Assembly (NCBI RefSeq): GCF_018274385.1
Contig: NZ_JAAFYZ010000010.1
Coordinates: 1 to 64,000 of the forward strand
Source of the DNA: Catenulispora pinistramenti
GTDB lineage: Bacteria > Actinomycetota > Actinomycetes > Streptomycetales > Catenulisporaceae
Reading direction: 5' to 3'
DNA length: 64,000 bases
Shown here piece by piece: positions 7,355 to 17,401 of the stretch. The position numbers were made by a program, and so were the translations under genes. Below the pieces are notes generated by a model. The model was not told the DNA's origin. It did not search any database and saw only the letters and a program-made list of their open reading frames with translations. Every line of letters starts with the position of its first letter. The stretch's first letter is position 1.

Positions 7355-10300
7355 TTCTGGCCCGCAATCGTCATCAGGCTGTCCCAGTCCGGCGGAGGGA
7401 TGAACTGGGGGCTATCGCCGCCGCCGAGGCCGCCGATCTCCAGACCGTTGGCGTACCAATGGATTTCGTTCCATTCGCGTTCTTCCCTGCGGGTGTTGAA
7501 ACCCAACACGCTAATCTCCCAGTTCGTGCCTTCGCCCGAATTGGCGATCCCCTGAAAATCGGTCCCATATTGCTTGGTAACCGCCACGCCTCGCACGTAC
7601 GCATTGTAGTACGCGAGCGAGAAGTTGGTGAGGCCGTCGATATGGGCCTTCAATGCGGTCTTCCGGTCGGCGGTCAAATCCCTTCGCGCGTCGACAAGGC
7701 CCTTGAGGTAGTCGCGGGTGGGGCCTTCTGTCGTCGAGTCGAGGCCTTTGAGTCCTCCCAGTTCGACGGCGAGCGGCACGTTGGGATCCTTGGTCACCTT
7801 GAGAACCGCGTCCATCCATTTCGGCATGCTCCCCAGGTTGTTGGGATCCACCGGGTCTCCCCAGGGCTTCCTGTTGTTGTAGGTCATCGCCGGCTCGCCC
7901 ATGGCGTTCTTCTGCGCGGCCAGGGCATCGCCCTGCGCCCCCATCCCGAGCACGACCATGCAGCTGGTGGTGTCGGTGTTGTGGACCAGGACCGGCGAAC
8001 CGCCGTGGCTCACGTAGTAGGTGTGCAAGCCGTCGATGGTCAGGTCGTACGTGACCATCGATCCGGTGTAGTCGGAAACGGACTGCACGGTCGCTGTAGA
8101 GCCGTCGGCGGACTGAAGCCGATCTCCGGCCCTGAGCTTTCCAGCGGGAACGAAACCGCCGGCGGTGTAGTCGTAGTAGGGATGGTTCTGGGTACCGGTG
8201 ATGACCTGTGTGCCGGCCGACGTGTTAATCGTGAGATCGGTGTAGTCGGTGTCCGCCGTGGTCCTGTGGACCAGGCCGACCCGGTGTTGCTGGCGATCCG
8301 CGACACCGGCGGCGGAGTTTGCGACCAGGTCGTCGACCCGCACGTCCTGGATCGGCTCGTTCGAGCCGTCGGCCATGAGCACGTCCGTGCCCGCGGCGAA
8401 GCTGTGGCCGCACGCCGCGAACTGCTGCTGGACCTCCTCGGCGACCTTCGCCTCGATCTTGGCCGCGAGCTGGTCATCGGTCTCCGCCAAGGCGGCGTCG
8501 CCACCGAGGACGTCCCCCGCGGCCTCGCCAGCGATCGGCCCCGCCATGATCGCGGCGGACTCCGCAGCCATCATCGCGAAGAGGGTGTCGGTGGTGCCGC
8601 TCAGCATGTAGTCCGCCGCCGCGGCACACAACCCGCCAACCGCTGGGACCTCGCACAAGACCACGCCACCATAGACGGTGCCAGCCGTGGCCACCACCAT
8701 GCCGAACAGGGTCCACTTGGCGTGGTTCACGGCCTTGTTGAAGGCCTTGCAGTCCGGGGTGCCCGAGTTCGCCTGGCAGAACGTCTCGGGGTCGTTGGCC
8801 ATCTGGATGATCTGCGGGTCGTCGAGGTACATACCCTGCGCGCCGGGCCAGGACAGCACCAGGCGACGAGCCTTGAGCTGCTCAAGGATCGCCTCGTGCA
8901 GGGTCGCGTTCGACTGTGCGTAGGTGTCGTCCTGCGTCGCCGTGTTCTTAGCCGCTTGGTCGGCGGCCGCCTTGGCCGCCGCATCGGCGTCCGCGCGTGC
9001 CTTCGCGTCCGCGTCGGCTGCGGCTTGCTGTGCGGCGGCGGCGTCCGAATTGGCGGTGGTCGCGGCTGCCGCGGCGGTGTCGGCTGATTTCTGGGCGGCG
9101 GCCGCCGAGTCCTTGGCCCCGGCGGCTTCGGTGGCGGCGTCGTTCGCCGCGGTGTGAGCGGCGGCGGCGTCTTTTTCGGCGGCGGTCGCGGAGCCGCTGG
9201 CGGCGGAGGCGTCTGCCGAGGCCGTGTCCGCGGCCGTGTGGGCGCTGGCGGCGTCGGCCGCCGCCTGGCTGGCCGCCTGGGTCGCGGCGGCGTCCGCGGA
9301 CTGCGTCGCCGCTGAGTCTGTGGCGGCGGCCAGGGCGGACTGCCGTGCACTGTTGGCGGACTGTTGCGCGGTCACCGCGTCCTGGGCGGCTTGCGAGGCG
9401 GCGGTGGCCGCGGCCTTGGCGTCGCCGTTCGCTTGGTCCGCCAGTGCCTTCGCGGCGGCGGCGGCCTTGGCAGCCTCGTCGGACGCTGCCTGCGCGGCAG
9501 TGTCCTGTTGCTGGCTCAGGGTCTTGGAGTCTTGTCCGATCAGTACCGCGAGTCCGGCAGCGGCATCGGTTTCCTGATAGGGGGCGCCGAACTGGACCGC
9601 CTTGTTGCGCGCATCCACTGTCTTGGACGCGGAGTCGCGTGCGGCGAGAGCCGCAGCAGCTGCTGCCTGCGCGAAACCGGCGGTCTTGATCGCGCCGGCA
9701 GCGGCCTGGTTCGCCTCGGAGCGCGCGGTGTCCGCGTCGGCCTGGGACTTGGCGGCCGCAGATGAGGCGTTGTTCGCGTCGTTCTGCGCGTTGGTGGCGT
9801 TCTGCGCCGCCTGGCTCGCGGCATTGATGGCGTCCGCGGCGGCGGCGTGCGCGGTAAGCGCGGCGGCCGCGGCGGCATCTCGTGCCGCATCGGCGCCTGC
9901 GGCGTCGGAGTTGGCCTTGGCCGCCGCCGACGAGGCACGAGTGGCATCGGCACGCGCGGTCACCGCGGCCTGTGCGGCGTTGTCCGACGCGGTCTGAGCC
10001 GCCGCGGCGGCTTTGGCGGCCTGGGTGGCCGCCGCGTTCGCCTTGTTCGCCTGATCCTGCGCCAAACCCGCGGCCTTGGTGCCGACCGCCGCGGCGGCGG
10101 TTGCGTTCGCAGCTTGAGCGTGCGCGTCCGCCGCGTCCTTCGCATTGGCGGCGTTGACCGCGGCGTCGCGGGCGGTGGCTGCCTGGGACTCGGCGGCGAC
10201 GGCGGCGTCAGCCTTCGACTTCGCCTGGGCGGCGGCCTGGTCGGCGACACCGTGTGCGTTCGCCGCATTGGTCTTTTGAGTCTCCGCCTCGCCTTCGTTC

Positions 10301-13300
10301 TGAGCAGCGATGCCCTGCTGCTTGGTGGCGTCGGCCTTAGCCTGGTCGGCAACGGCCTGTTGAGCCTGAGCGTCCTTCCGCTTCCCCGCTGCGATCGCGC
10401 CTTGAGACGCGGCAACAGCCTGCGCCTTCTCAGCAGTCGACCGATCGTTGTGCGCGCGGGTCGCCTGCGCAGCGGCTTGCGTCGCCTGGTCGGCCGCGGC
10501 CAATGCCGCCTTGTGCGCCTGGTCGGCGGCGTCTTGGGCGGCGGTCCGGGCGAACTGCGCCTGGAGCGCGTGGGCCTGGGTGTCGGCCAGCGACCACAGC
10601 GCGGCGGCATCGGAGACGCCGGCCTGGGTGGCGTGCAGCGCGGTCTCGGTGGCCAAAGCAGCAGCCTGGGAAGCAGCGGCGGAGGCCTTGGTGACCTGGC
10701 CGGACTGCTGGGCGTAGGACAGGCCGCGGCCGTAGGGGGTGCCGTTGGTCTTGGCGATATCGCCTGCGGCGGCCTCGTCGGTGGTGACCTTGCCGGCTTG
10801 TGTCTGGGCGTCGGTCGAGGCGGCGTTGGCGATGTCCAGCTGGGCCTTGATCCGGTTTTGTAGATCGACCAGGTTGGCGGCGGCCTTGTCCTTCAAGGCC
10901 GGGTCCAGGCCGTAGAACTGGTAGTCGGCCGGACGCGCGGACCAGTAACGCTGCCAGTCCAGGAACTGCTGGCCGGCCCACGCCAAGGTCATCGCCTGGT
11001 CCATCGCGTCGGCGGCCTTGTGCAGGTCCGCCGAGGCGGCGATCGAGGCGGTGGTGATGTCGTTGCGCTGCGGGGCGACGGCGTCGAGTTCGGTCTGCCA
11101 CTCGGCGGTGGCCTGGGCCTCGACGCCGGTCAAGACGTGGTGTGGATCCCAGGGATTGGTGGCCACACAGCCGGACCAGCGGGCTTTGAGGTCCTCGACC
11201 TCGGTGCGGAACTCCATGGTGCCGGAAGCCGGGGCGGTCTGGATGTAGCCGCCGTGGGTCAGATAGGACGCCACGTCATAGCTGATGTCCCGCTTGCCCA
11301 ACTGGTCACGGGAGATCACGCCGCCGACGCTCGTCACCGGGGACTTGTCGGCCGGGTCGCTGCTCGCGGTCCCGATGGCGACGGCCCGGTCGATCTCGGC
11401 CTGCGTGGGTTGGCCGGCCGCGGTCAGGGCCTGGAAGTGGGCGGCGGAGTCGGCTTCGTTGGCGCGCAGGGGCCGTTGGTCGTCGCTGTAGTTCGGGACG
11501 TTGTAGTAGTCGCTGGGCATCCCGAAGAAGAACGGGTCCATCATGTCGCGCAGCGGCTGGACCACCGCGGCGTCGGTGTGCGCCGTGGCCCAGGTGTCGA
11601 ACGCCGCCCGGTCGGTCTGCTCGGCGTTGGTGAAATTGCTGTTGTCGTGGTCGTACCAGCCGACGTTGGACACCGCCCGCCGGTCGGCTTCGGTGCCGGC
11701 GAACGCCGTCGCGATGGCGTTCTGCACGTTGGTGCCGCCAGCGTGCAGGTTCCCGGCCAGGTCGCACCAGTCCTCGCGGACCTGGACCCCGACCGGCGAG
11801 GAGACGGTCCAGTTGTTCGCGTCCGTAGATGCCGCCGCGTTCGCGGCTGCCGTCTCCCGGTCCTTCTCGTCCTTGATCGCCTGGGTGAGCGCGGCGTCGG
11901 AGGCATCGGCCGCCTTCTGCGCATCGGCGACGGCGGTGGCCGCCGAGTTCGCCGCGGCGTCCGCAGCAGCTCGGGCCTGATCGGCAGCCTTCTTCAACGC
12001 GTCGGCGTCGTTGTGGGCGCTGACGGCGTTGGTGTGTGCGAGGGTTGCGTCCTTCTCCGCATCCGTGGCGGCCTGGTTGGCGCTGTTCGAGCTGGCCGTC
12101 GCGGCGGCCGACGCGGCATCGGCGGCCTGGGCGTCGGTCAGGGCCTGAGCCGCCGAGACGGCCGCGGCGTCATCGGCGGTCTTCGCCGCTGCGGCCTCGG
12201 TGGCCACATCGGCGGCAGACTTGCGGGCCGCGACCGACGACGCCGTCGCGGACGCGGAATCGGCAGCGGCTGCGGACGCGGAGTTGGCCGAGTCCTTCGC
12301 ATCCCCGCTGGCCTGGTCGGCCAGCGCCTTGGCATCGGCTGCCGCCTTGGCTGCCGCGTCCGAGGCGGCCTGGGCGGTCGCCGACTGCGCCTGGCTCAGG
12401 GTTTGTGAGTTGTCGGCGACGACGCCGGCGAGGCCAGCGGTGGTGTCGGTCTGCCGATAGGGCGCGCCCAGGGCCAGTGATTGTGCGGCGGCGGTGTTGG
12501 CACCGGAGGCGGCATCGCGTGCGGCCAGGGCCGACGACGCGGCGGCCTGGGCCTGGCCGGCGGCTGTGGTGGCTGCTGCGACAGCGGTGTCGGCGTCCTT
12601 TTTCGCGGCGTCCGCGGAGCCCTTGGCCTGGGCGGCTGCGACCGCGGCCGCGTCGGCGTCGGTCTGGGCCTGGACGGCGTCGCGGGCCGCGGCGACGGCG
12701 GTGGCGTCGGCGTCAGCGGCGGCGGCGTGCGCGTCCCAGGCAGCGGCCTGCGACTTCGCTGCGGCCGTGTGTGCGTCAGCGGTGGCCGCCTGCGCCTTCG
12801 TCGCGTCCGCGGCGGCGGTCGTGGCGGCGGCCCGGGCCGTGACGGCCGCGGCACTGGCTTGGTCCGCTGCCTTGCTGGCGGTGTCGGCCGCTGTGGCAGC
12901 GCTCGCCGCGGCGGCGTCGGCCGCATCAGCGGCCTTCTTCGCATCGGCGGCTGCCGCTGTGCCCACGGCGGCAGCCGCAGCCGCATCGGCGGACTTGGCG
13001 CGCGCCGCCGTGACGTCCTTCAACGACTGGGCGGTCACCGAATCGGCTCGTGCCCGGGCTGCTTGTGTCTCCGCGTCGGCTGCGGTGGTCGCCTTCGTCT
13101 TCAGTGTTGCGACAGCGGCAGCAGAGGTCTTGTCCGCCGCGGCGGTCGCCTGCTGCTGAGTACTCGCATCGCTCTGTGCCTTCGCCGCAGTGGCGCGCTG
13201 GGTCTGGGCGGTGGCCGCGGCGGCATCGGCCCGGGATCGGGCATCCTCAGCCGCGGCCCGCTTCGTCTTGGCCAGCGTGGCCTGCGCAGCGGCGTCGGCC

Positions 13301-14916
13301 TGGGCCTTCTCGGCGACACCGCGCGCGGCGTGGGCGTCAGCGACCTTGTCCTGGGCCTGCTTCGCCCGATCGGCGGCATCGGCAGCGGCCTTGTGCGCCT
13401 GGTCAGCAGCCTCGGCAGCTTCGGCCTTGCGGAACTGCGCGTCCAGCGCCGCGGACTGAGCCTGCATCTTCGACCACGCGGCGGCAGCATCCGCGGCGGA
13501 GGCCCCGACCGCCGACTGAGCGGTCTGCACGGTCAGCACCGCGGCGTCCACCGCTGCCGAGGATGCCTTGGCGACCTGCGCCGCCTGCTGCGCGTAGAGC
13601 AGGCCACGGCCATAGGGCGCGCCCTCGGCCTTGGCGATGCCGGCTGCCGCGCCCTGATCCGCATTGATCTTCGCGACCTGCGTGTGGGCATCCGCGGCGG
13701 CGGCGTTCGCGATGTCGAGCTGGGCCTGGATGTGGCTCTTCACATCGGCCATGTCCTGCTTGACCCGGGCGATGTCCGCACTCTGGTCCGCCGACAGATC
13801 GGCCTGGTCCCAGCGGGCCTCGGCACGCTGTGCCTCGGCCAGACGCTGCCCGGTCCAGGACTCCCACATCGCCTCGATCATCGCGTCCGAAACCTTGTTC
13901 AGGTCGGCGCCGGCGGCCAGGAAGGCGCCGACGATGTCGTCGCGCTGGCCGGCCTGCGAGGCCAGTTCCGCCTGCCATTCGGCGGAGGCGGCCTCGACCT
14001 CCGGCCGCAGGACGTCGTAGGCGTCGATCGGGTTGGAGGCATCGCACGCGCCCCAGCGCGTCTTGAGGTTCTCCACGTCGGTGCGGAACTCGATCGTGCC
14101 GGGTGCCGGGACGTTCGCGGCCGTCACCGGGCCCTCGCGGGTGATGAAGTCCGCGACGTCGAAGGCATCGGTCCCCGGTGACACCTGGATCGTGGGATCG
14201 GCAGCCGCAATGGCCTTGGCCCGGTCCAGTGCGGCCTGATCCGCCTGGGGCGGCGTGCTGTCGTCGGGGTAGCCCGACTGGCTGTGGAACTTCCACGCGT
14301 CGCTGGAGAAGTCCGGTATCAGCAACCAGCCGAGCGCGCCGACCGCTGGATCGATGTCCTGGTCGGTCGGCTGGTAGTCGACGCTTGTGAGGACGGACCG
14401 GTGCGCATTCCAGCTGTCCTGCGTCTTCGCGACCCAGGCCTTGAAGGCATCCGAGTCCTGCTGGGACGCGGTACCCAGCTCCGGACCGTCGAAGTGAGGG
14501 CGCTCCACACCGATGTTGGCCGCACGATCGGCGTCGGACCCGGCAAGCAGCGGCTTGAGCGCGGCCTGCTGGACCGGTTGCAGAACGAACAGGTAGTTGC
14601 CGAAGTGACACAGGTCGTGCCGACCCTGCACGCCCCAATCGGAGGAGTAGATCCATCCCGAATTGGTGGCCGTGCTCCAGTGATTGGCGTCGTATCCATC
14701 CGCCACCGGCGACGGTGACTGATCCGCCACCATCGTCGCCGACGACAGCCCGGCCGCCATGGCCGCCACCAACGCACCGGTCACGACGACCGGCACCCCA
14801 CCCCGAAGACGCTTCGTCGCAGCACGACGAAGCCCCGCCCATGAAGGCACGCTTCCACCGCTCCCCATCGATGTGAAGGGACGAGCAGCGCCCGACGCCA
14901 CCCGCCAACGCGACAC
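7351..14916 (-). CDS. Giant HINT-type polymorphic toxin with duplicated Ala-rich module
   Basis: The 2521-residue product starts at a GTG with GAGGAG upstream. Residues ~35-62 form a hydrophobic export segment (VVVTGALVAAMAAGLSSAT). A Trp-rich domain beginning near residue 88 is followed by several hundred residues dominated by Ala, Asp, Lys, Gln and Thr, predicted coiled coil. The whole module recurs from about residue 1036, with landmarks such as GAPYGRGL and GAPY(R/Q)xTD...GLA in both copies. After hydrophobic helices comes a HINT domain from Cys2169 (CGHSFAAGTDVLMADG) to VLVHN2313. The last 208 residues (DPVDPNNLGSMPKWMDAVL..., WNEIHWYANGLEIGG) are the variable toxin, unassigned. The HINT domain would release the toxin by self-cleavage. 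The stop overlaps the immunity gene. Confidence 0.85.
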   Translation of the reverse strand: MSRWRVASGAARPFTSMGSGGSVPSWAGLRRAATKRLRGGVPVVVTGALVAAMAAGLSSATMVADQSPSPVADGYDANHWSTATNSGWIYSSDWGVQGRHDLCHFGNYLFVLQPVQQAALKPLLAGSDADRAANIGVERPHFDGPELGTASQQDSDAFKAWVAKTQDSWNAHRSVLTSVDYQPTDQDIDPAVGALGWLLIPDFSSDAWKFHSQSGYPDDSTPPQADQAALDRAKAIAAADPTIQVSPGTDAFDVADFITREGPVTAANVPAPGTIEFRTDVENLKTRWGACDASNPIDAYDVLRPEVEAASAEWQAELASQAGQRDDIVGAFLAAGADLNKVSDAMIEAMWESWTGQRLAEAQRAEARWDQADLSADQSADIARVKQDMADVKSHIQAQLDIANAAAADAHTQVAKINADQGAAAGIAKAEGAPYGRGLLYAQQAAQVAKASSAAVDAAVLTVQTAQSAVGASAADAAAAWSKMQAQSAALDAQFRKAEAAEAADQAHKAAADAADRAKQAQDKVADAHAARGVAEKAQADAAAQATLAKTKRAAAEDARSRADAAAATAQTQRATAAKAQSDASTQQQATAAADKTSAAAVATLKTKATTAADAETQAARARADSVTAQSLKDVTAARAKSADAAAAAAVGTAAAADAKKAADAADAAAASAATAADTASKAADQASAAAVTARAAATTAAADATKAQAATADAHTAAAKSQAAAWDAHAAAADADATAVAAARDAVQAQTDADAAAVAAAQAKGSADAAKKDADTAVAAATTAAGQAQAAASSALAARDAASGANTAAAQSLALGAPYRQTDTTAGLAGVVADNSQTLSQAQSATAQAASDAAAKAAADAKALADQASGDAKDSANSASAAAADSASATASSVAARKSAADVATEAAAAKTADDAAAVSAAQALTDAQAADAASAAATASSNSANQAATDAEKDATLAHTNAVSAHNDADALKKAADQARAAADAAANSAATAVADAQKAADASDAALTQAIKDEKDRETAAANAAASTDANNWTVSSPVGVQVREDWCDLAGNLHAGGTNVQNAIATAFAGTEADRRAVSNVGWYDHDNSNFTNAEQTDRAAFDTWATAHTDAAVVQPLRDMMDPFFFGMPSDYYNVPNYSDDQRPLRANEADSAAHFQALTAAGQPTQAEIDRAVAIGTASSDPADKSPVTSVGGVISRDQLGKRDISYDVASYLTHGGYIQTAPASGTMEFRTEVEDLKARWSGCVATNPWDPHHVLTGVEAQATAEWQTELDAVAPQRNDITTASIAASADLHKAADAMDQAMTLAWAGQQFLDWQRYWSARPADYQFYGLDPALKDKAAANLVDLQNRIKAQLDIANAASTDAQTQAGKVTTDEAAAGDIAKTNGTPYGRGLSYAQQSGQVTKASAAASQAAALATETALHATQAGVSDAAALWSLADTQAHALQAQFARTAAQDAADQAHKAALAAADQATQAAAQATRAHNDRSTAEKAQAVAASQGAIAAGKRKDAQAQQAVADQAKADATKQQGIAAQNEGEAETQKTNAANAHGVADQAAAQAKSKADAAVAAESQAATARDAAVNAANAKDAADAHAQAANATAAAAVGTKAAGLAQDQANKANAAATQAAKAAAAAQTASDNAAQAAVTARADATRASSAAAKANSDAAGADAARDAAAAAALTAHAAAADAINAASQAAQNATNAQNDANNASSAAAKSQADADTARSEANQAAAGAIKTAGFAQAAAAAALAARDSASKTVDARNKAVQFGAPYQETDAAAGLAVLIGQDSKTLSQQQDTAAQAASDEAAKAAAAAKALADQANGDAKAAATAASQAAQDAVTAQQSANSARQSALAAATDSAATQSADAAATQAASQAAADAASAHTAADTASADASAASGSATAAEKDAAAAHTAANDAATEAAGAKDSAAAAQKSADTAAAAATTANSDAAAAQQAAADADAKARADADAAAKAAADQAAKNTATQDDTYAQSNATLHEAILEQLKARRLVLSWPGAQGMYLDDPQIIQMANDPETFCQANSGTPDCKAFNKAVNHAKWTLFGMVVATAGTVYGGVVLCEVPAVGGLCAAAADYMLSGTTDTLFAMMAAESAAIMAGPIAGEAAGDVLGGDAALAETDDQLAAKIEAKVAEEVQQQFAACGHSFAAGTDVLMADGSNEPIQDVRVDDLVANSAAGVADRQQHRVGLVHRTTADTDYTDLTINTSAGTQVITGTQNHPYYDYTAGGFVPAGKLRAGDRLQSADGSTATVQSVSDYTGSMVTYDLTIDGLHTYYVSHGGSPVLVHNTDTTSCMVVLGMGAQGDALAAQKNAMGEPAMTYNNRKPWGDPVDPNNLGSMPKWMDAVLKVTKDPNVPLAVELGGLKGLDSTTEGPTRDYLKGLVDARRDLTADRKTALKAHIDGLTNFSLAYYNAYVRGVAVTKQYGTDFQGIANSGEGTNWEISVLGFNTRREEREWNEIHWYANGLEIGGLGGGDSPQFIPPPDWDSLMTIAGQK

Positions 14917-15213
14917 GAGGGCTCCTCATGACCGCGCTGCGCAAGGCTGTCAGAATGTTGATCAACTTCGCTAGACCGTTCGAATATGACCTAGGGCACA
15001 CCTTGCTACAGAGTTGTACCCCGAGCATGCCGAGACATCGGTCTATGCAGGCCAGACGATCAGCTGCGTTCCCGTCGCGGTCGGATGGTGCAGGAGCGTT
15101 CGAGGACTACGGCGATGCCCGAGAGCTCCTTAAGTCCGGCACTGATCTTGTACCGTGCCAGAGCTGGCGAATACGTGCTCTGCCCAGCTGATTCACTAAT
15201 CCGGTCAGGCGGC
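14917..15213. other. Intergenic region upstream of the toxin gene
   Basis: About 300 bases between the toxin start and the IS701-like copy 2. It should hold the toxin promoter on the minus strand, but I cannot point to convincing -35/-10 boxes. No supported gene is present. Confidence 0.35.
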
Positions 15214-15248
15214 TCTCGAGTTTCGCCGTTCTGGCAGGCCTGACGTAG

Positions 15249-16571
15249 TCAGGCTGCTGTGTCGAGTCCTGCTTGGGCCCAGGCGTGCTGGACCGCGCGG
15301 ATTTCGGCATCGGTGGGTCGGACCTGGTCGTTGGCCATAAATCGGGCGGCGATGATGACGCGGCGGAGCTTGGCGAGCATGCCGGAGAAGGCCGGGTCGG
15401 TCTTGGCGGTGTACCAGGGCCGGGCGGCGCGGTGGTCGGCGGCGTCGTTCCGGTGGTGGCCGTGCAGCGCGTACCAGACGACGGTGATCGAGTAGCAGTA
15501 GAGGCCGAACGGGACGGTGCGGCGCACGGCGTTCTCGGCGCGGTTGCGGGCCTGGCCGACGCCCAGCAGGTCGCGGGCCTCCGCGAACGTGACCTCGATG
15601 GACCAGCGCCGGGCGTATCTCCTGATCAGGTCCGCCGCGGTGGCGGCAAGGTCGGTGGTGACCAGGGCCAGGTCATAGCCGGTATCGGTGGCGTCGTCCC
15701 GGAGCAGGATCACGTGCACGGTCTGGGTGTGGAAGGAGCCGTACCACAGGCAGGTGCGCTCGGCGAGATGCACGGTGTCGGTGCGGCCGTAGCGTTTGAC
15801 CTGCGCGGTGTTGAACGTCGCGGTGGCGGCCAGCTCGGCCGGGGCGCCGAGGCGGTCACCTTTGAGCCGCGGCCGGCCGCGTCTGCCGGTGGGTGCCGGT
15901 GCGAGGTCGTAGAGCACGGCGTTGGCCGGCAGCCTGGTGGTGACGGTGATCCGCTCGGGGAGGTGCCGCAGGGCTTTGCCGTGGTAGGCGGCATCGGCGA
16001 CCACGTGTAGCGGCCGGTTCAGGCACACCGCCAGCAGACGGACCATGGAGGCGGCCAGCTCGACCTTGGACGCGCCGGTCTTGGGCCGCCACAGCCGGGC
16101 CATCACCGGCAGGCACACCGGCCGGGTGAGAAACGGCAGCTCGACGATGATCCCGACCACCACGAAGCAGGTCCCGCGGCCGACCGGCTTGTCGCCGACC
16201 GCCGCGCCGTCGTGCTGCCACGCGCCCCCGAAGACCTTCTTGCCGCGCCGTTTGAACAGCGTGTCGTCCACCGCCACCGTGACCGCCGTGCCGTCGGCGG
16301 GCAGCAGGGTTCTGACGATCAGGTGGGCCAGCACGATCCCCAGGATCTCGGCGTTCCACGCCGAGCGGGAGAAGAAGCTGTGCGCCCGGTCGTGCGACCA
16401 GCTCCGGGCCAGCCCGGCCCCGGTAAGCATCCCGGTCACCGTGCCCTTGCCGGTCTGCGCGACCAGCCCCGTGACCAGCGCGGTGAACGTCGCGAAACTG
16501 GGCGCGGTGAACACCCGCAGGTTCTCCAGCACCGCCAACAGCGATGCGGGTACGGTCAATTCTGGAAGCAT
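15249..16571 (-). CDS. DDE transposase, IS701-like (DDE_5 fold)
   Basis: A 440-residue homologue of the 4527-5852 transposase, alignable end to end but with many substitutions. Catalytic segments are AVDDTLFKRRGKKVFGG, VVADAAYHGKALRHLPE and WSIEVTFAEARDLLG. The reading frame is intact and length is normal. It reads leftwards, with the passenger gene 108 bases upstream on the same strand. As in copy 1, the ATG falls within a perfect 13-bp inverted repeat. Sequence divergence from copy 1 argues for separate acquisition. Confidence 0.9.
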   Translation of the reverse strand: MLPELTVPASLLAVLENLRVFTAPSFATFTALVTGLVAQTGKGTVTGMLTGAGLARSWSHDRAHSFFSRSAWNAEILGIVLAHLIVRTLLPADGTAVTVAVDDTLFKRRGKKVFGGAWQHDGAAVGDKPVGRGTCFVVVGIIVELPFLTRPVCLPVMARLWRPKTGASKVELAASMVRLLAVCLNRPLHVVADAAYHGKALRHLPERITVTTRLPANAVLYDLAPAPTGRRGRPRLKGDRLGAPAELAATATFNTAQVKRYGRTDTVHLAERTCLWYGSFHTQTVHVILLRDDATDTGYDLALVTTDLAATAADLIRRYARRWSIEVTFAEARDLLGVGQARNRAENAVRRTVPFGLYCYSITVVWYALHGHHRNDAADHRAARPWYTAKTDPAFSGMLAKLRRVIIAARFMANDQVRPTDAEIRAVQHAWAQAGLDTAA

Positions 16572-16614
16572 CGGCGGATCCCCTCCCGCAGGCGACAGAC
16601 ACCGCCGATGCTTC
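16565..16614 (-). promoter_or_regulatory. Start-codon-sequestering hairpin of transposase copy 2
   Basis: Arms at 16565-16577 and 16602-16614 are 13-bp perfect complements, identical in sequence to those of copy 1, with a different 24-base loop. The transposase ATG (complement of 16569-16571) is inside the arm. Conservation of arms but not loop between diverged elements suggests selection on the structure. Confidence 0.6.
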
Positions 16615-16678
16615 TCCGCCGCGCCGGGCGATCAGCCTGCGGATCCGGCAAACCGCCGGATCGGGCGACTTGGCGCGG

Positions 16679-17401
16679 CTACCGGCGGGCCCGGAACAGA
16701 CGCCGCCGCGGCTGCTCGGGGAAGGCGACGGCATAGTGGAAGCCGTCGTCGCCGACCGCACGTCGCAGCGTCCGCACGATCGCCTCGGGATCGTCGTAGG
16801 GCCCGTTGACATAGAAGGGCTTGCCGTCCTTGCCGAAGCCGATCGGGCACGGCCCGACCGGCTCACCGAGCACCGCGGCGGCCGCATCGAAATCCGCCTC
16901 GGCCTCGAACCCGAGCCCGCGGGCGTAGTCGGCGGCGCCGAACACCAGGGCCCGGGCAACCTCGGCGGGCACCGGCACATATCCCTCGAAGGCGCTGAAG
17001 TAGGCGTGCCGGTGCTCGGCCAGCTGCGACGCGGTCATCGGCTCCGGTGGCAGCGCGTTCTTCACCCCCAAGCACCATACATCCAGCAGGAACCCGGCGA
17101 CCTGCGCCTTGGCCGAGCGAAGGCTGTCCGCCGCGACGAGCACGGCAATCAAGCCACGCACCTCCTCGGCATCGGAAGCCCCGGGGTCCAAGCCCGCCCA
17201 CCGCGGCGCACCTTCCAGATCCACGCTGCGGCTCCAGCCAGCATTCACCCAGCAACGCGGCTCACCGCTGGATACCGGCACGGCGGCATTGAGCACACCG
17301 ACTACCTCCGCGACGCCCACCCCGAGCGTCCTGGCGATCGCCTTCGCCGCCTGACCCCGCTGATGCAGGTTCCGCACCTGCTCTACAAGCCGCTCATCCA
17401 C
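16679..17401 (-). CDS. Conserved hypothetical protein, putative IS passenger
   Basis: A 240-residue protein with an N-terminal helix-turn-helix-like segment (residues ~5-35, RNLHQRGQAAKAIARTLGV). The rest is a conserved actinobacterial hypothetical domain: CWVNAGWSRSVDLEG, KNALPPEPMTA, YARGLGFEAEADF, and a C-terminal GFGKDGKPFYVNGPYDDP. I do not know a function. It reads in the same direction as the transposase and lies inside the inferred inverted repeats of copy 2, so it may travel with the element. An alternative is a host gene next to an IS whose nearer end has decayed. No toxin, resistance or methyltransferase motif is visible. Confidence 0.65.
   Translation of the reverse strand: MDERLVEQVRNLHQRGQAAKAIARTLGVGVAEVVGVLNAAVPVSSGEPRCWVNAGWSRSVDLEGAPRWAGLDPGASDAEEVRGLIAVLVAADSLRSAKAQVAGFLLDVWCLGVKNALPPEPMTASQLAEHRHAYFSAFEGYVPVPAEVARALVFGAADYARGLGFEAEADFDAAAAVLGEPVGPCPIGFGKDGKPFYVNGPYDDPEAIVRTLRRAVGDDGFHYAVAFPEQPRRRLFRARR

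Noticed and set aside
7459-9087. Long plus-strand frames opposite the toxin gene (also 11020-12408 and 12481-14181)
   Set aside because: They are mirror images of a GC-rich, Ala-rich coding region; codon-position GC bias favours the minus-strand gene and the products are low-complexity without ribosome-binding sites.
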